DNA from: Arion vulgaris
Lineage: Eukaryota; Mollusca; Gastropoda; Stylommatophora; Arionidae
Direction: 5' to 3'
DNA: 64,000 bases
Assembly (NCBI GenBank): GCA_020796225.1
Contig: CM036775.1
Coordinates: 4,227,393-4,291,392, forward strand
The notes under the pieces are model-generated. The model was not told where the DNA came from. It searched no databases and worked only from the letters and a program-made list of their open reading frames with translations. Position 1 is the first letter of the stretch. Each line of letters begins with the position of its first letter. The position numbers and the translations under genes were made by a program. Below are positions 27,868 through 41,600 of the stretch, one piece after another.

Positions 27868-28270
27868 ACCTGACAGACCTGAAGCTGACTGCCCAGTTTG
27901 TGGTCCACAGTAAATTAAGCGCATGACCAGAGATCGCTGAAGAAGGAAACCTGACAGACCTGAAGCTGACTGCCCAGTTTGTGGTCCACAGTAAACTAAG
28001 TGCATGACCAGAGATCGCTGAAGATGGAAACCTGACAGACCTGAAGCCGACTACCCAGTTTGTGGTCCACAGTAAACTAAGTGCATGACCAGAGATCGCT
28101 GAAGAAGAAAACCTGACAGACCTGAAGTTGACTGCCCAGTTTGTGGTCCACAGTAAACTAAGCACATGACCAGAGATCGCTGAAGAAGGAAACCTGACAA
28201 ACCTGAAACTGACTGCCCAGTTTGTGGTCGACAGTAAACTAAGCGCATGACCAGAAATTGCTGAAGAAGA
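27868..28270 (+). repeat. 81-bp tandem array from LINE-B 3' end
   Basis: Five units with 'cctgacagacctgaagctga' and 'tttgtggtccacagtaaact'. The unit encodes [17 protein letters not shown] plus stop and short 3' UTR of LINE-B. Spacing is 81 bp where units are complete. Confidence 0.93.
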
Positions 28271-28615
28271 AAACTACACAACAGAGATGAGCTCCAGACA
28301 ACAGTTGACTTCATCATAAGAACACATCTTATGGTATGTATAACGATCCAAATAACGGACACAAGAAGAAATTGTGTTGTTTGCGTCAAGAACATGAGTA
28401 TGTTGCACTACCGTTAGGTCCCTACTGCATATAGAACAGCCATATACGTAGATTTCCCCAAAGTGTACGATATTATTCAACAGAACACAAATATGTACAT
28501 ACGGTAACTAAGATTTTACAAGCAGAAAAACCTCACTTTAAAGTATCACATCTGGTATCTGATTGATCATAGGTAGGCCATCAGAGCTTACTCATGCCAA
28601 TAGTCTGTGCTTTTA

Positions 28616-29108
28616 CTTCTTCAAACGCTCCATATCTACCACTTGTTCAAACGCTCCATATCTACCACTTGTTCAAACACTCTTTGTGATTTGTATGTGA
28701 TCTGAACCTAAGAGTCTGCCCTTGTGGTGCTAGGCCGCAAGGAAGCAAAGAATAGTACCACTGCCAGCTACAAGGCATGTCGAAGAGGCGACTGATGTAG
28801 TACCTAGGAAGCTATCTTAGTAAATAAAAGCATCGCAGAAATCGGATGTGCTGGCCTACTTGTAGGCGCATAACTAGCACAATGTACAATCATTCTTAGG
28901 CTCAGATCACATACAAATCACAGAGTGAGTTAACGAAGAAGAACCTAAGAGTGATTGTATGTTGTTCCAGTTATGCGCCTACAAGTAGGCCAGCACATCC
29001 TATTTCTGCCACGTTTTTAATTTACTAGTGTAGCTTCCCTAGGCCCCTTCCTCAGTCACCTCTTATGACATGCCTTGTAGGTCACAGTGTTACTATTCTT
29101 TGCTCCCC
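28616..29108 (-). mobile_element. SINE S3 (host of a nested S3)
   Basis: Reverse S3 split in two, 28616-28714 and 28952-29108. The first part carries a short internal duplication ('caaacgctccatatctacca' twice). Confidence 0.85.
28715..28940 (+). mobile_element. SINE S3 nested in S3, with TSD
   Basis: Forward S3 inserted in the reverse S3. TSD gaacctaagag at 28704-28714 and 28941-28951; removing the insert restores the host sequence. Confidence 0.9.
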
Positions 29109-29119
29109 TTGCGAGCATG

Positions 29120-29400
29120 GGCATAGTGAGTTCTATGGACAGAGATTTACCTTGGAAGTTGGAGAAGGCGAGAGACTCTGATAGAAAGGAAAGCAGGCCT
29201 TCATGCAAAAATCAGTCAGAAGAGCTATACCAAGTACACTGACTATGCCTGAATTCACAGCGGGTGAATGAAGAAGAAGTACAGATGTTTGTGGAGATCC
29301 ATGATCACCTATGCCTGTTGGGCATGTCATGTGATAAGCAGATAAACAAAATGAAATCATATAACTACATGGGGTGGAAACAGTACATATACATACATAT
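29120..29400 (+). repeat. Dispersed repeat and short microsatellite
   Basis: 29120-29290 resembles 23395-23560 ('ggaaagcaggccttcatgca', 'gaattcacagcgggtgaatg'). Followed by ca/ta-rich sequence to 29480. Confidence 0.5.
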
Positions 29401-29518
29401 TATATCACACACATTATATCAAACAGTACATATTACACCATATACATTCATCATATACATTCATCATACTCTCACATACTCCCAGCAGTACGCTTGTTTT
29501 GCTAATCTAACATTATAT

Positions 29519-29659
29519 TCAAAGTTCCCTTCTGTTGGCTCGATGACTCTTGCAAAGTCTTTTGTGGTAGCTCTGAGCCATGGAATTGAAAATGGACAAG
29601 ATGAAATAGACGACCATCACTAACACCAGCTTCTCAAAACACCAAGATAAGATAGTTCC
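29519..29659 (-). CDS. VMP1: VMP1 exon 10 (terminal)
   Basis: Acceptor 'tatttcag' precedes 29659. 46 codons plus TGA (29521-29519): [20 protein letters not shown] and [15 protein letters not shown], the last transmembrane helix and cytosolic tail. Confidence 0.95.
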   Translation of the reverse strand, partial: GTILSWCFEKLVLVMVVYFILSIFNSMAQSYHKRLCKSHRANRREL

Positions 29660-32600
29660 CTGAAATATATTACAGGATAATATTAACAAAAACTAAGATA
29701 AAATGCAGGCTAAAAATGAGAATGATCAAATGCTATATATATATAATCCTATTAATGGTGGCTTAAACATGGACAATGAACAATCAGTCAGAAGACTGAA
29801 TTGATGCATTTGAGATGTGGATATATAGAAGAATAGGCAGAATTTCATGGACAGAAAAACAAGTTTTAGGAAAACTAGGCATGAAGAAACAATTGTCCCC
29901 AACCCCACTGTGCCTCCGCTGAACAAACCACAGAACATGTCCTGCAAGAGTGCCCCCTGTATGTCCTCCCAAGAAAGGAATGCTGGCCTTACAACACTAC
30001 ATTCAATACTACATGGCACTAGAGATGAGCTCCAGACAACAGTCGATTTCATCATTAGAACACGTCTAACGGTAATCATAAAAAAAGCGATCGCAAAGAA
30101 GAAGAACAAGTTTTAGGAAAACTAGGCATGAAGAAAAACACAGGAAAAACAAAAATTATGACAAACAGTGAAATCCAACAACCAGTAATGTTAGAAAATG
30201 AAACACTGGAAAGGGTTGAGCAGTTTACATATCTTGGTAGCGTCTGACACTAAATGGTGGCACAGAGGAAGATATAAAATCACGTCTAAGTAAGGCCAGA
30301 ACCGCTTTTGCCAGAATGAAACCAGTATGGAAGTCCAAAATCTACAATAGGACCACAAAGCTTAAACTCTATAAAAGCATTGTTTTGCCAGTTTTGCTCT
30401 ACGGATCGGAGTGTTGGAGGATGACCAAAGGAGATACTAGAAGGATGTCAGTTTTCCACCACTCTTGTCTTCGCAGAATCTTGGGAATCTTTTGGCCAGT
30501 AAAAATATCCAATAACCAACTACTCCAAGACAAGACAGGCAATGAATGACATACTCAAAAAGAGAAGATGGAAATGGCTCGGACATGTTATGAGAATGAG
30601 ACAAGAAATGCCTGCAAGGATAGCCCTCACTTGGACACCAGAGGGAAAGAGAAAGAAAGGCAGACCACGGACAACATGGAGGCGCATGATGGAAGAGGAA
30701 CTGGACACCGCATCTCTGACGTGGGGCTCTGCGCTGAAGGTTGCACGGAAGGAGAGCATGGAAAGTCCTTTCTGAAGCCCCATGTGTCACTAGGCATGAC
30801 GGGATTAAGTAAGGCATGAAGAAACAATTATTAAGAGAAATAAAATTCAACATGCACCATGATAAAATCTTTACTAGAGGGAAAGTTGAGGGGGAAGAGC
30901 AAGAGGAAGACCGAGAGATAAGTGGGAGGGAAACTTTAAGAAATGGACAGGTTACAGTCTGGCAGTGTGCAACACCAAGGCGAAAGACAGAGGATGCTGG
31001 AGATTCATTGCAGCCAACCTTCGATGTGGAGACGGCACCTGATGATGATGAAGAGTCTAAATAGTTCCATAAATATTTACCAAAAAAGATGTCTAATTTT
31101 ACATACAAAACACCAAGATAGAAGGACGTTGGTTCCCTGAAATTATTAACATAATATTTCACAAATCACTAAGATAGAAGGACGTTGGTTCCCTGAAATG
31201 TATTTAAATGATTATAAGACAAACGGCCATTAAAACAAGTCCAAGACTTTACATATCTAGGGAGCATTTTTTTCAACAAATGGAAGAATAACTAATGAAA
31301 TCCAACATGCAACAAAGCAAATCAAATAATGTGATAAATGGCACCAATTTTAAAATGCAAACACGTCACCATGAACACAAAAAGACCATTGTTTAACACA
31401 ATCTTTCTCCCCACATTATGCTATCAGTGAAAAACCAGGACGCTGACATCAAATGATAGAAGAAAACTAGTCACGACAGAGATTAAGTGTCTACACAGAA
31501 TGCTGGGGGTAACAAGAAGAGACCGGTTTAGACATGAAGACATCAAGAAAAAGTGTGTACAACATCAGTACTAAACTTTATAAAGAAACAACAAATTTAA
31601 TGGTTTGGTCACATAAGCAGATTACCAACAGACAGTGCAACTCAAAGAGCAATGTTACTCCGATACAATAGATACAAATCAAAAGGCAAGCCACGAAAAA
31701 GGTGGACCTCGGAGATAACAGGCGACAAAAACATGGTTTATGAAGTGCGCACAGAAGCTCGTTCTAGAAATCTTATCCTGACGCTGTGAGGCAAAACTGG
31801 ATTCGAGAAAAGAAGAAAAGGTATTTGCAGAGAGGTAGTCACCACAGTAAACAATAAAAGTTGAGATTCGCTGCTTACAATAGTCAACGCAGAAGTTGAA
31901 GCGTTAATAAATGACTACACATCGGAGGAAGATGCTATTTTTTACACTGATGGTTCTGTGATTCTGCGCAGTCGGAGTGCATGGGCCTTTACAGCTAGAA
32001 CTAAAGGAAAGGTAATCAAAGAGGCAAGTGGTGCATATGTGCCAACTACCAGTACCATGACTATGGAGGTCATGGCGGAGACAAAATACCTGGAGTGGCT
32101 ACAGACGCAAACATTCAGCCATGCGTGCATGCTCAGCAACTCTATAAGCATGATACAGAAGATCAAGACCGGTTATGTCAAGGCAGTGAATGCAATTAAT
32201 ACAAAATGTGACAATCCAGACATTTACCTTCATCTTTGTCCAAGGTCATTCTGGGGCGATGGCAGTAAGAGAGCGGATGCACTGGCGGGCAATGCTACGA
32301 TTGAAATGGGTTTTCTATGGACAAAAGCGACATCATCAACGCTCTAAAAGAAAACATGCGCTCTAAAGATTTCCATGAAGAAGATAAAGGATATTCTCTA
32401 TCTTAGTTGCATATGCATACCGATAGGTACTGCAAGACGAGAAAACCATGAAAGAAACCCAGTGATACATCAATCAACACAGAATGGAAGTTGTTAGTCT
32501 AAACACACTGAAATGCATGCTTGGGAGGAGATAAGAGCAATTATGGACATGTGCAATGAAGATGATCCTCAAATGAATAATGAAGAAATGTTTAAGTAAA

Positions 32601-35600
32601 CATAACATTTACCCCTTCATCTTGCCCTGTTCCTGGTTTATGATGCAGTTTCAATTTCTGCTGTTCAAGATATTCTTGGAAAGGCTGTTGTGCAAGGCGT
32701 CCAAAATATGGGATAAACTCATGGTAGAACAGACGACGATAACATACTAGTTCAAGCAATAAAATAACAATGTCAACTTGAAATGGTAGCGGGGTAGGGG
32801 TATCTTTGATCAGTTTCAGTTTGGAATATTTTCATTGAACTCCGGACATATTCGTAGGTACTCCAATCTCCTTCGTAATATCTCCAACAGCGACAAACTG
32901 TACTAGTTCAATGATTGTACTCATACATCGTGTTGTGCTGCTCTTTTCTGGCCACTTCAATTTTCAATCCAAGTTCTTGATATCTAAATGTTGATATCCC
33001 TTATTGAAGAAGTGTCTCCATCTCAACGCTAGCCTACGGACAATCTTGGGCAAGGTGGAGTACTCGTTTAATCTCTAAAGATACACAATACAGTCACACT
33101 TACCCAAGTGGATCTTATCCTGGTCATGTGGGTGTTTGCAGCAATGAGAGAGCAGATATGCTTGCATCGATTGTTAGGAGATTGTTAGATGGATACGGGA
33201 GATGTTCATCTGTTTCTTGTCGACCTTATGTTGTATGAGGAGACTAAAATTGACGTTGAATCAATCTAGCGATTTAAAGAGTTTGCAATTACATATATAA
33301 AGGGCGACTGCCTAGAGTAGTTGATAGTAGCTCGGCCTGCTAGCTGCGAAACGCCTCATAGCTCGGGTTCGAACCTACTGTCCGGCATTTGTCGAGTCCC
33401 CTGGTCTTACTCTGGACGATAACGTGAGTACCTCTGAAGTCGGAGAAAATCTGCCTGTATGGGAGGGGAAAACTAATTACGAGTACATTGAGCACACGGC
33501 TGCCAGTGTAAAGTAATTTACAATGTGCACGCTACTGCCATTGTAAGAAATTGGAAAACGGATTTTCACGCAAAAATCAGTTTCAGAAGATGAAACTTCG
33601 TCTGAGTTGAAAGCGGACGAAAGAAAAAAAAAAATATACAAAGAGATAGATATGTGTTTAACCACAGGAACTATCAGTATGCATACCCTTCGACATCTGT
33701 TGGGGGAGACTAGAGTACCTATGGGTCTGCCCAGAGTGCTGTACAATAAACAATAACTACACATTCTCACATGACATCTATGGGACAGACCATTCTAATG
33801 CTTCAATAACACATTTCACCACATTCTCCACATGATGAGGACTAAAGATGAATATAACAAACAGTTTCTGTATATGCATTTTGATGATGGCTTTCCCAAT
33901 GAGTGTGGCACCAAAGAAAGTCCAAAATGGAATCAAGAAATGGCCACAGGTAATACCTGCCAGGTCGAACAAAGGGTTCGGAATCTGTAAATGAGAAAAA
34001 AAAATGGAAGGTTGTTAATTGTTTTACGATCCTAAACTGAATATGAGTTGACACACTTTTTCTTGTGCCAGACAGTGAAGTTTGTACCTTTGACTACTTT
34101 TATGATATTCCTTTCTTAAGGTTATACATTACATAGGGTGCCTAAAAGCAACTTCTCTGGGCAACTCGTTCAATCTCTTCTAGGAAATTGAGTTTGATAT
34201 TTCTCACCTCTCTCAGTAGTTAATTTCAGGGTTTTCCTAGGGCGTCCCTTCTTTCTTGAACCCTGTGGCCACACCAAGTCCAAAAAAAATAAAGCTATTG
34301 GGAAGCCTGACCTGAAGCTGACTGCCCAGTTTGTGGTCCACAGTAAACTAAGTGCATGACCAGAGATTGCTGAAGAAGGAAACCTGCAGACCAAGCTGAC
34401 TGCCCAGTTTGTAGTCCACAGTAAACTAAGCGCATGACCAGAATTGCCGAAGAAGGAGACCTGGGAAACTGACTGCCCAGTTTGTAGTCAACAGTAAACC
34501 AAGCGCATGACCAGAAATCGCTGAAGAAGGAAACCTGACAGACCTGAAGTTGACTGCCTAGTTTGTGGTCCACAGTAAACTAAGCGCATGACCAGAGATC
34601 GCCGAAGAAGAAAACCTGACAGACCTGAAGCTGACTGCCCAGTTTGTGGTCCACAGTAAACTAAGCACATGACCAGAGATTGCCGAAGGAGACCTGAAGC
34701 TGACTGCCCAGTTTGGCGGTCCACAGTAAACCAAGCGCATGACCAGAAATTGCTGAAGAAGGAATAAATTGAGATATCAAGAATCCAATCTACTACCAGT
34801 CTTTCTTTTCTCCAATCCTGGTTTGTCTCACAGCGTCAGGATAAGAAGAGATTTCTAGAACGAGTCCTGTGTGCGCTTCATAAATAGTGTCTTTCGTTGC
34901 CTCTGTTATTTCTGACGTCCACCATTTACGTGGCCAGCCTTTTACTTTGTATCCATTGTATCGGAGCAACATTGCTCTTTGAAGTGCACTGTCTGTTAGT
35001 AATCTGCTTATGTGACCAAACCATTTAATTTGTTGTTTCTTGATGAAGTTTAGTACTGATGTTGTACCCACTTTTCCTGATGTCTTCATTTCTCAACAGG
35101 TCTCTTGTTACCCCCAGCATTCTGTGTGGACACCTCATCTCTGTCGTGACTAGTTTTCTTCTATCATTTGATGTCAGCGTCCAGGTTTAGCACTGATAGC
35201 ATAATGTGGGGAGAAAGATTGTGTTGAACATTGCTCTTTTGTGTTCATGGTGACATGTGTGCATTTTAAATTAGCGCCATTTGTCCTATCATTTGATTTG
35301 CTTTGTTGCATTTGTGTTGGATTTCATTAGTTATTCTTCTGTTTTCTGATGAAATGCTGCCTTGGTTATTGGTTACTAAACTGACGTCATTGCACTCTGG
35401 GCTGACCCATAGGTGCTCAGTCTCCCCAACAGATATAGAAGAGTATGCATACTGATGGTTCCGTGGCTCGCTGATTAAACATACCTCTCACTCTGCCTCT
35501 CAGACATCCAGTTCGACTTGTACAACAGGTAACTCCATATTGCCTAAATCGCTGGATCGATTCAACATCGATTTTAGTGTCCTCATCCAACAGACAGTCG

Positions 35601-38600
35601 CGAAAAGACCGAAGAACATCACCCTTATCCACCTTCAACTCCCCAACAATTGATGCAAGCCTGTCCGCTCTCTCATTACCGTAAATACCTGCATGCCCAG
35701 GACAGTATATCCACGTAAGCCTCTGGAGGTTAGAAACTTCTATAGACGGCATCCACTCATACCGAAACCTGCCCTTCTGGAGCTTGTGAAGCATTGACTG
35801 AGAGTCAGATACAACAACGGCCCTAGTAAATGCTGCCTAGGGGTAACAAACATAAATCAAGTTCCAGAGTTGTTCATACACAAATCCAGAAACCAAAGAC
35901 TCGAACCCTTACAACTTATCACACACCCGTTCATACATCATGTCCCATACTTACTGATGCACAAGCCAAGATGCCAAAGAATCCAACTCGCTGAACCAGA
36001 TTGTGAACAGACAGTTTAGCTTTCTCCAAAAATCCCTAAATGACACCAAAAGCAATTATAATTCATAATAAGCCCTAAAACAAGAATTGGAGGGCTTATA
36101 TAGCTAAGTGAGCGGCTGTAGCTCAAGCGGTAGTGAGCTCGATCACAGACCCAAGCGTACCTGATTCAAACCCCACGGTGCGCTAAGTGGTTAAAACGTT
36201 ATCTTGTGCTCCAAAGGTCATGGGTTCGAATCTGACCCACCATGTTCTGTTCATGAGTGCAATTTTCAAAGATCCCTTGGATTTTTGCCAGAGCTACAAA
36301 GGTTTTTGCATTGTGCAATATTCTCAGCGGGTGACATGCCATTCCTGCAGAGAGGACTGAAAATATGGATAAAACCCGAGCAATAAAGTTAATTCTTCGT
36401 CATTAAAGTCTTATAAACAAGACAACAAAAATGTTAAGAGTTTTGAAACCAAAGTATTGACTTCATTGCACTGGGCTTTACCCTATAATGTTCAGTCCCT
36501 CTCGCAGAAATGGCATGCCACCTGCCGAGAGTATTGTACAAACTCAGCAGCTCCAGCAACAATCCTTGGGATCTCTTAAAAACACAACTCGTGAACAGAA
36601 CGGCGCCCCGGATTCGAACCCACAACCTTTGACTCGCAAGGCAAAGACTTAGCCCCCGCCTGAAGAGGACTATAAACATTTCTACAAAGCAACTCTTATT
36701 CCCAGGAAAACAGTCTTAAGATGAATCTTTGGGCCCAACAAGGATAAAAATAGTGGAGAATTTTCTTCTTCTTTGGACGTTCCATATCGACCACTAGGCA
36801 TGTAAATGCCTATTATAAATGCATATTAAACCACTCTTTGTGATTTGTATGTGATCTGAGCCTAAGAGCGATTGTACATTGTGCCAGTCATGCGCTTACA
36901 AGTAGGCCAGCCGATCTGATTTCTGCAACACTTTTTATTTACTAGGGTAGCTTCCCTAGGCCCCAACCTCAGTCGCATCTTACGACATGCCTTGTAGGTT
37001 GCAGTGTTACTATTCTTTGCTCCCTTTGAGAGCCCCGGCAACACACGGGTGTCCGCGTCAACAAATCCACCAGCACAACATGCCAGTTCGATATTGATTA
37101 ACAAATTTTTTTGTTATTTGGTATGTCATTCTTTTCGAGCTGTACCAATATCGTCACCCATCTCTCAATCTGGTCAGCGCGATTCTCTCTCTCTCTCGAT
37201 CACCGCCCAGACTGATGTACCAGATCTCCCATAAATTCTATTCATGTGGAAATCTGATTCATGCAGCCTTATCATTGGTGTATTTTACATCACATCTTCA
37301 GCACCATTTGGAGCTCCGGTGCTTATCCTTCGGCGATGTGTTCGGTTTCAGCCAGCGTTTACTCGGTTCACTCTCCGTTCTGTAGCTATATAGTGTTTTT
37401 TACAGTGTCGGGTAGCTAGCCCCACGCCCAACCTCCTTAGCCGCCTCTTATGACATGCATGGCAGGTAACAGTGGTTCTATTCTTTACACCCCAATTTGG
37501 GCCCGATAACCACTTGGGCGCCGAGACAGATTCAAAACCCTGAAACTCCTCTGTTCGGAAAGACTCTCTCAATGTGTTAAGAATGTCATTCCGGTCCACT
37601 GCAGCTTCCACTAACAACTAAAGTAACAGCAGATTATTTGATAAGACAACAGAACTACAATCTACAAACAACAACAAAAGTTTTTGTAAAAAACACACAA
37701 ACTGTAAATGGATATGACAAGAACTGGGCTACAATAAAAAAGATATGTCCAAACTCTCCACCTTTCATATAGCCTGTCTGCAAAAAAATCTTGCGTTGTG
37801 TTCTGGCCAAATACCATCTCTAACCATGAACTGCTTGCATGATGTCAACAAGAGAATATGAGCACCATCATTCGAAGACGACGCTGGAGATGGATTGGAA
37901 ATGTGATGCACATGGAAACTGGCTGTGACACGGAAACTGCATCGAGATGGACTCCCAGAGGGTAACGAAAACGTGGAAGACCCAAGACAACCTGGAGGAG
38001 AACGATAGAGGAAGAACTGAAAGAAATGAATCATAGCTGGAACACAATACAGAGGAAGGCCATGAATAGGGAAGAATGGTGTGTGTTTGTTGTGCCTAAA
38101 CGCCAAGGGCGTAACAGGTTAAAAAGAGAGGGTTAAAAAATACTTACTATTGCTTCTGGGTGTTGACTCTTATCATGCAACAATTCCTCAATCTCTTCAA
38201 ACTCGTCACTCTCAAGGACAGTCCCAGATAGCCGAGCTGCTCGAGCCATGAAGTAGGGAGGTAACTCACCAATGGCTGTCCCAGCTCCCTGGTAAAGACA
38301 AGTCCGTATGCATAGTAAAAATAAAATTAAGTGTTAAATTTATTAAGTCAGTCATGATTAACACAATCTTCAATCATGAAGAAATGATTGATGTACAATG
38401 GGGGTCCCTCTCTTTTGTTGAAGTGGTTAAGACGTTTGCATGTTGTTCTCATAGTTGTGGGTTCGAATCCAGCCAAAGTCACATGTGCAAATTTGTTATG
38501 AGATACCTAGGATTGTTACTGGAGTGATGAAGTTTGTGCGCTGCACACACTAGGCAGATGTCATGCCATTTCTGTTGAAGTGACGGAGCCATATTTGAAA

Positions 38601-41600
38601 ATTCATTGCAATGAAATCAATCCTTCGCCACTAGACCCTCTTATTTTTAATTGATGTAAAACTTTCAGCTGTGTGAGAGTCGTAATAGCAAAGCGGTTAT
38701 TGTCCTTACTTTGTATGTCATGTCCTTTGCTAGTATCGCTGTTTAGGGCTGTGTAGGACAGGTGGGACAAGAGTCTGAGGAATTTAATGGCTGCATGATT
38801 AGTGCGGTCGCCGCAAAACTGTTCAGGTTAAAAAATTTTATTATGCCCACAACAGAAAAAAATCCTTAGACTTACTATGAATTGAGCACAAGTCTCTCGC
38901 ATGGAAGCTGCACTCTCTTCTTCTTCTGCGTTCTTCTTCTGACCAATTTTAATCACTCTTTGTGATATGTTTGATCTTTGCCAAGAACGTGTATAGTTGC
39001 ACATTGGTTTGGTAGGCCCCTAAACGCATAGACTTCTACATTTTAGGACACATGCATCCGATTTCAGTCAAACCTCCTTAGTCGCCTCTTACGACATGCG
39101 TGGCAGGTAACAGTGGTTCTATTCTTTACACCCCAAATTTGGGCCCGGTAACCACTCGGGCGGCTGTGCTCTAATCCATTCGACCAGATGCTCCTCCATG
39201 GTCCCATTTGTATATAATGGTCCCACTATCTTTTCACTTCTTCTTTGCATTCGTTCTAATCAACCAAGTTAACCACTTGTGAGCAATTGAACGTTGTGCC
39301 AGTTATGCGCCTACAAGTAGGTCAGCACATCTGATTTCTGCGACACTTTTTATTTACTAGGGTACCTTCCATAGTCCCCTACCTCCGCCACCTCTTACAA
39401 TATACCTTGTAGGTAGTAGTGTTACTATTTTTTGCTTCCCTTGTGAACCCCGGCAACACACGGGTGACCTAGTAAATAAAAAGCATCACAGAAATCGGAC
39501 GTGCTGGCCTACTTGTAGGCACATAACTGGCACAATGTTGCTATCGATCTTATGCTCAGATCACATACAAATCACAAAGAGTGGTTAAGAAGTGGTTGAT
39601 GTGGAGCGTTCGAAGAAGAAGAATATTGTATCTTATCTTATCTTAACCACATTTGCCGTGAAGCGCGTGGGGAGAGTTAGTTTTCTATCTTGTGCCAGGT
39701 GTGTTGTGCTTAAAGTTGTCAGTTCATGCTTTCGCAGGGACTCTGAGATGTTATCTATCCATCGTGTTCTTGGCCTGCCTCGTGCTCTGCGTCCTGATTG
39801 TCGATTATTATAGGCACGTGATGGTAGTAAATGTGGTTCCATTCTCATTAGATGGCCAAACCACTTGATTCTTTGCTTTTCGATGTACTGTATGCATGGT
39901 ATAGTACCAACGATGCTTCTGATATTCTCGTTTCTCACTCTATCTCTCCTTGTAACATTGACAGCTTTTCGTAGACATCTCATTTCAAATGTTGTAATCT
40001 TTCTTTCTTGTGTCTTAGAATATTGTATAACTCATATAATTCGTATAACTCATATAATTGTTTCAAACTAAACGTTACAACGTACAGTAATTTTACTGAC
40101 CCACATTATTGCTTCCAAGCGAACTTTACTCATAATAGTCCACATAGAGATGTGTTGGTTGTCTTGTTTCAAGGGACAAACTATTCTGTGGATATTGAAG
40201 AAAGTAGCTATGATTGATTGATTGAGCGATCGATTGAGTGATTGATTGATGAAACACGTAAAAACAAAGTACTGTAGTTTTACAAAATAGCAACGTTTTG
40301 ACCAAAAGGCCTTTATCAAGCAACAGATACAACAGAAGTGAAGAGATTCACTTCTTCTTTGCGTTGTTCTTTCGACCAATTTTAGTCCCTATTTGTGATA
40401 TCTGCGGACAGTTTGCTTGCAAATTGTTTCCGTTGATTTTAACAAAAGGACGATGGCGCCACCGTTCAGAAAGCAATGGCAAACTACTGAAGTATAAGTG
40501 GTGCCTAGAAAATCAACGACTTGTTTACTGTGGTTGATGGCTACGTCCTTTGGGATATGCCACGATTTTCATTTGTGATATGTTTGATCTTTGCCAAGAA
40601 CGTGTATACGTTGCACATTGGTTTGGTAGGCCCCTAAACGCATAGACTTCTACACATTTAGGACACATGCATCCGATTTCAGCCAAACCTCCTTAGTCGC
40701 CTCTCTGACTGACATGAGCAACAGTGGTTCTATTCTTTACACCTCAAATTTGGGCCCCGGTAACGACTCAGGCCGAATTCACTTCTTACATGGCACACTA
40801 AATATAGAATCAGAAAATAAATCCCAAACGGCACTAAAATGAAATTCTGTGATTAATAGCGAATAATGAAATAAATGTAAAAAAAAAAGTAGAAGGGGAA
40901 AAAAGAAGATAAACAATAAAAATCAAATATATATTTAACATATACACATTTAACATATACACATTTAACATATACACATTTAACATATACACATTTAACA
41001 TATACACATATAACATATACACATTTAACATATACACATTTAACATATACACATTTAACATATACACAATTAACATATACACATTTAACATATACACATT
41101 TAACATATACACATTTAACATATACACATTTAACATATACACATTTAACATATACACATATAACATATACACATTTAACATATACACATTTAACATATAC
41201 ACATTTAACATATACACATTTAACATATACACATTTAACATATACACATTTAACATATACACAATTAACATATACACATTTAACATATACACATTTAACA
41301 TATACACATTTAACATATACACATTTAACATATACACATATAACATATACACATTTAACATATACACATATAACATATACACATTTAACATATACACATA
41401 TAACATATACACATTTAACATATACACATTTAACATATACACATTTAACATATACACATTTAAATATACATGAAATAGAATCATTTAATTACTTTGAAAA
41501 CTACATTAACATATACTTTAACATATACACATTTAAAATAAGTTTAACATATACATTGTATACCATTTACTTATCACATTTAACATAGACACGCTTTCTT

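Noticed and set aside
30437..31162. 241-codon open frame on the - strand
   Set aside because: It is antisense to the LINE-E RT C-terminus, which has clear family motifs on the + strand.
35955..38148. A frameshift between VMP1 exons 6 and 7
   Set aside because: An early misreading of the exon 6 donor; with GCAATA followed by gtaagt both exons are phase 0 and join cleanly.
40834..41484. 216-codon open frame with a repeating LNVYM pentapeptide (and a similar one at 42289-42630)
   Set aside because: A by-product of a 15-bp satellite, a multiple of three without stops; no start context, exon signals or non-repeat sequence.
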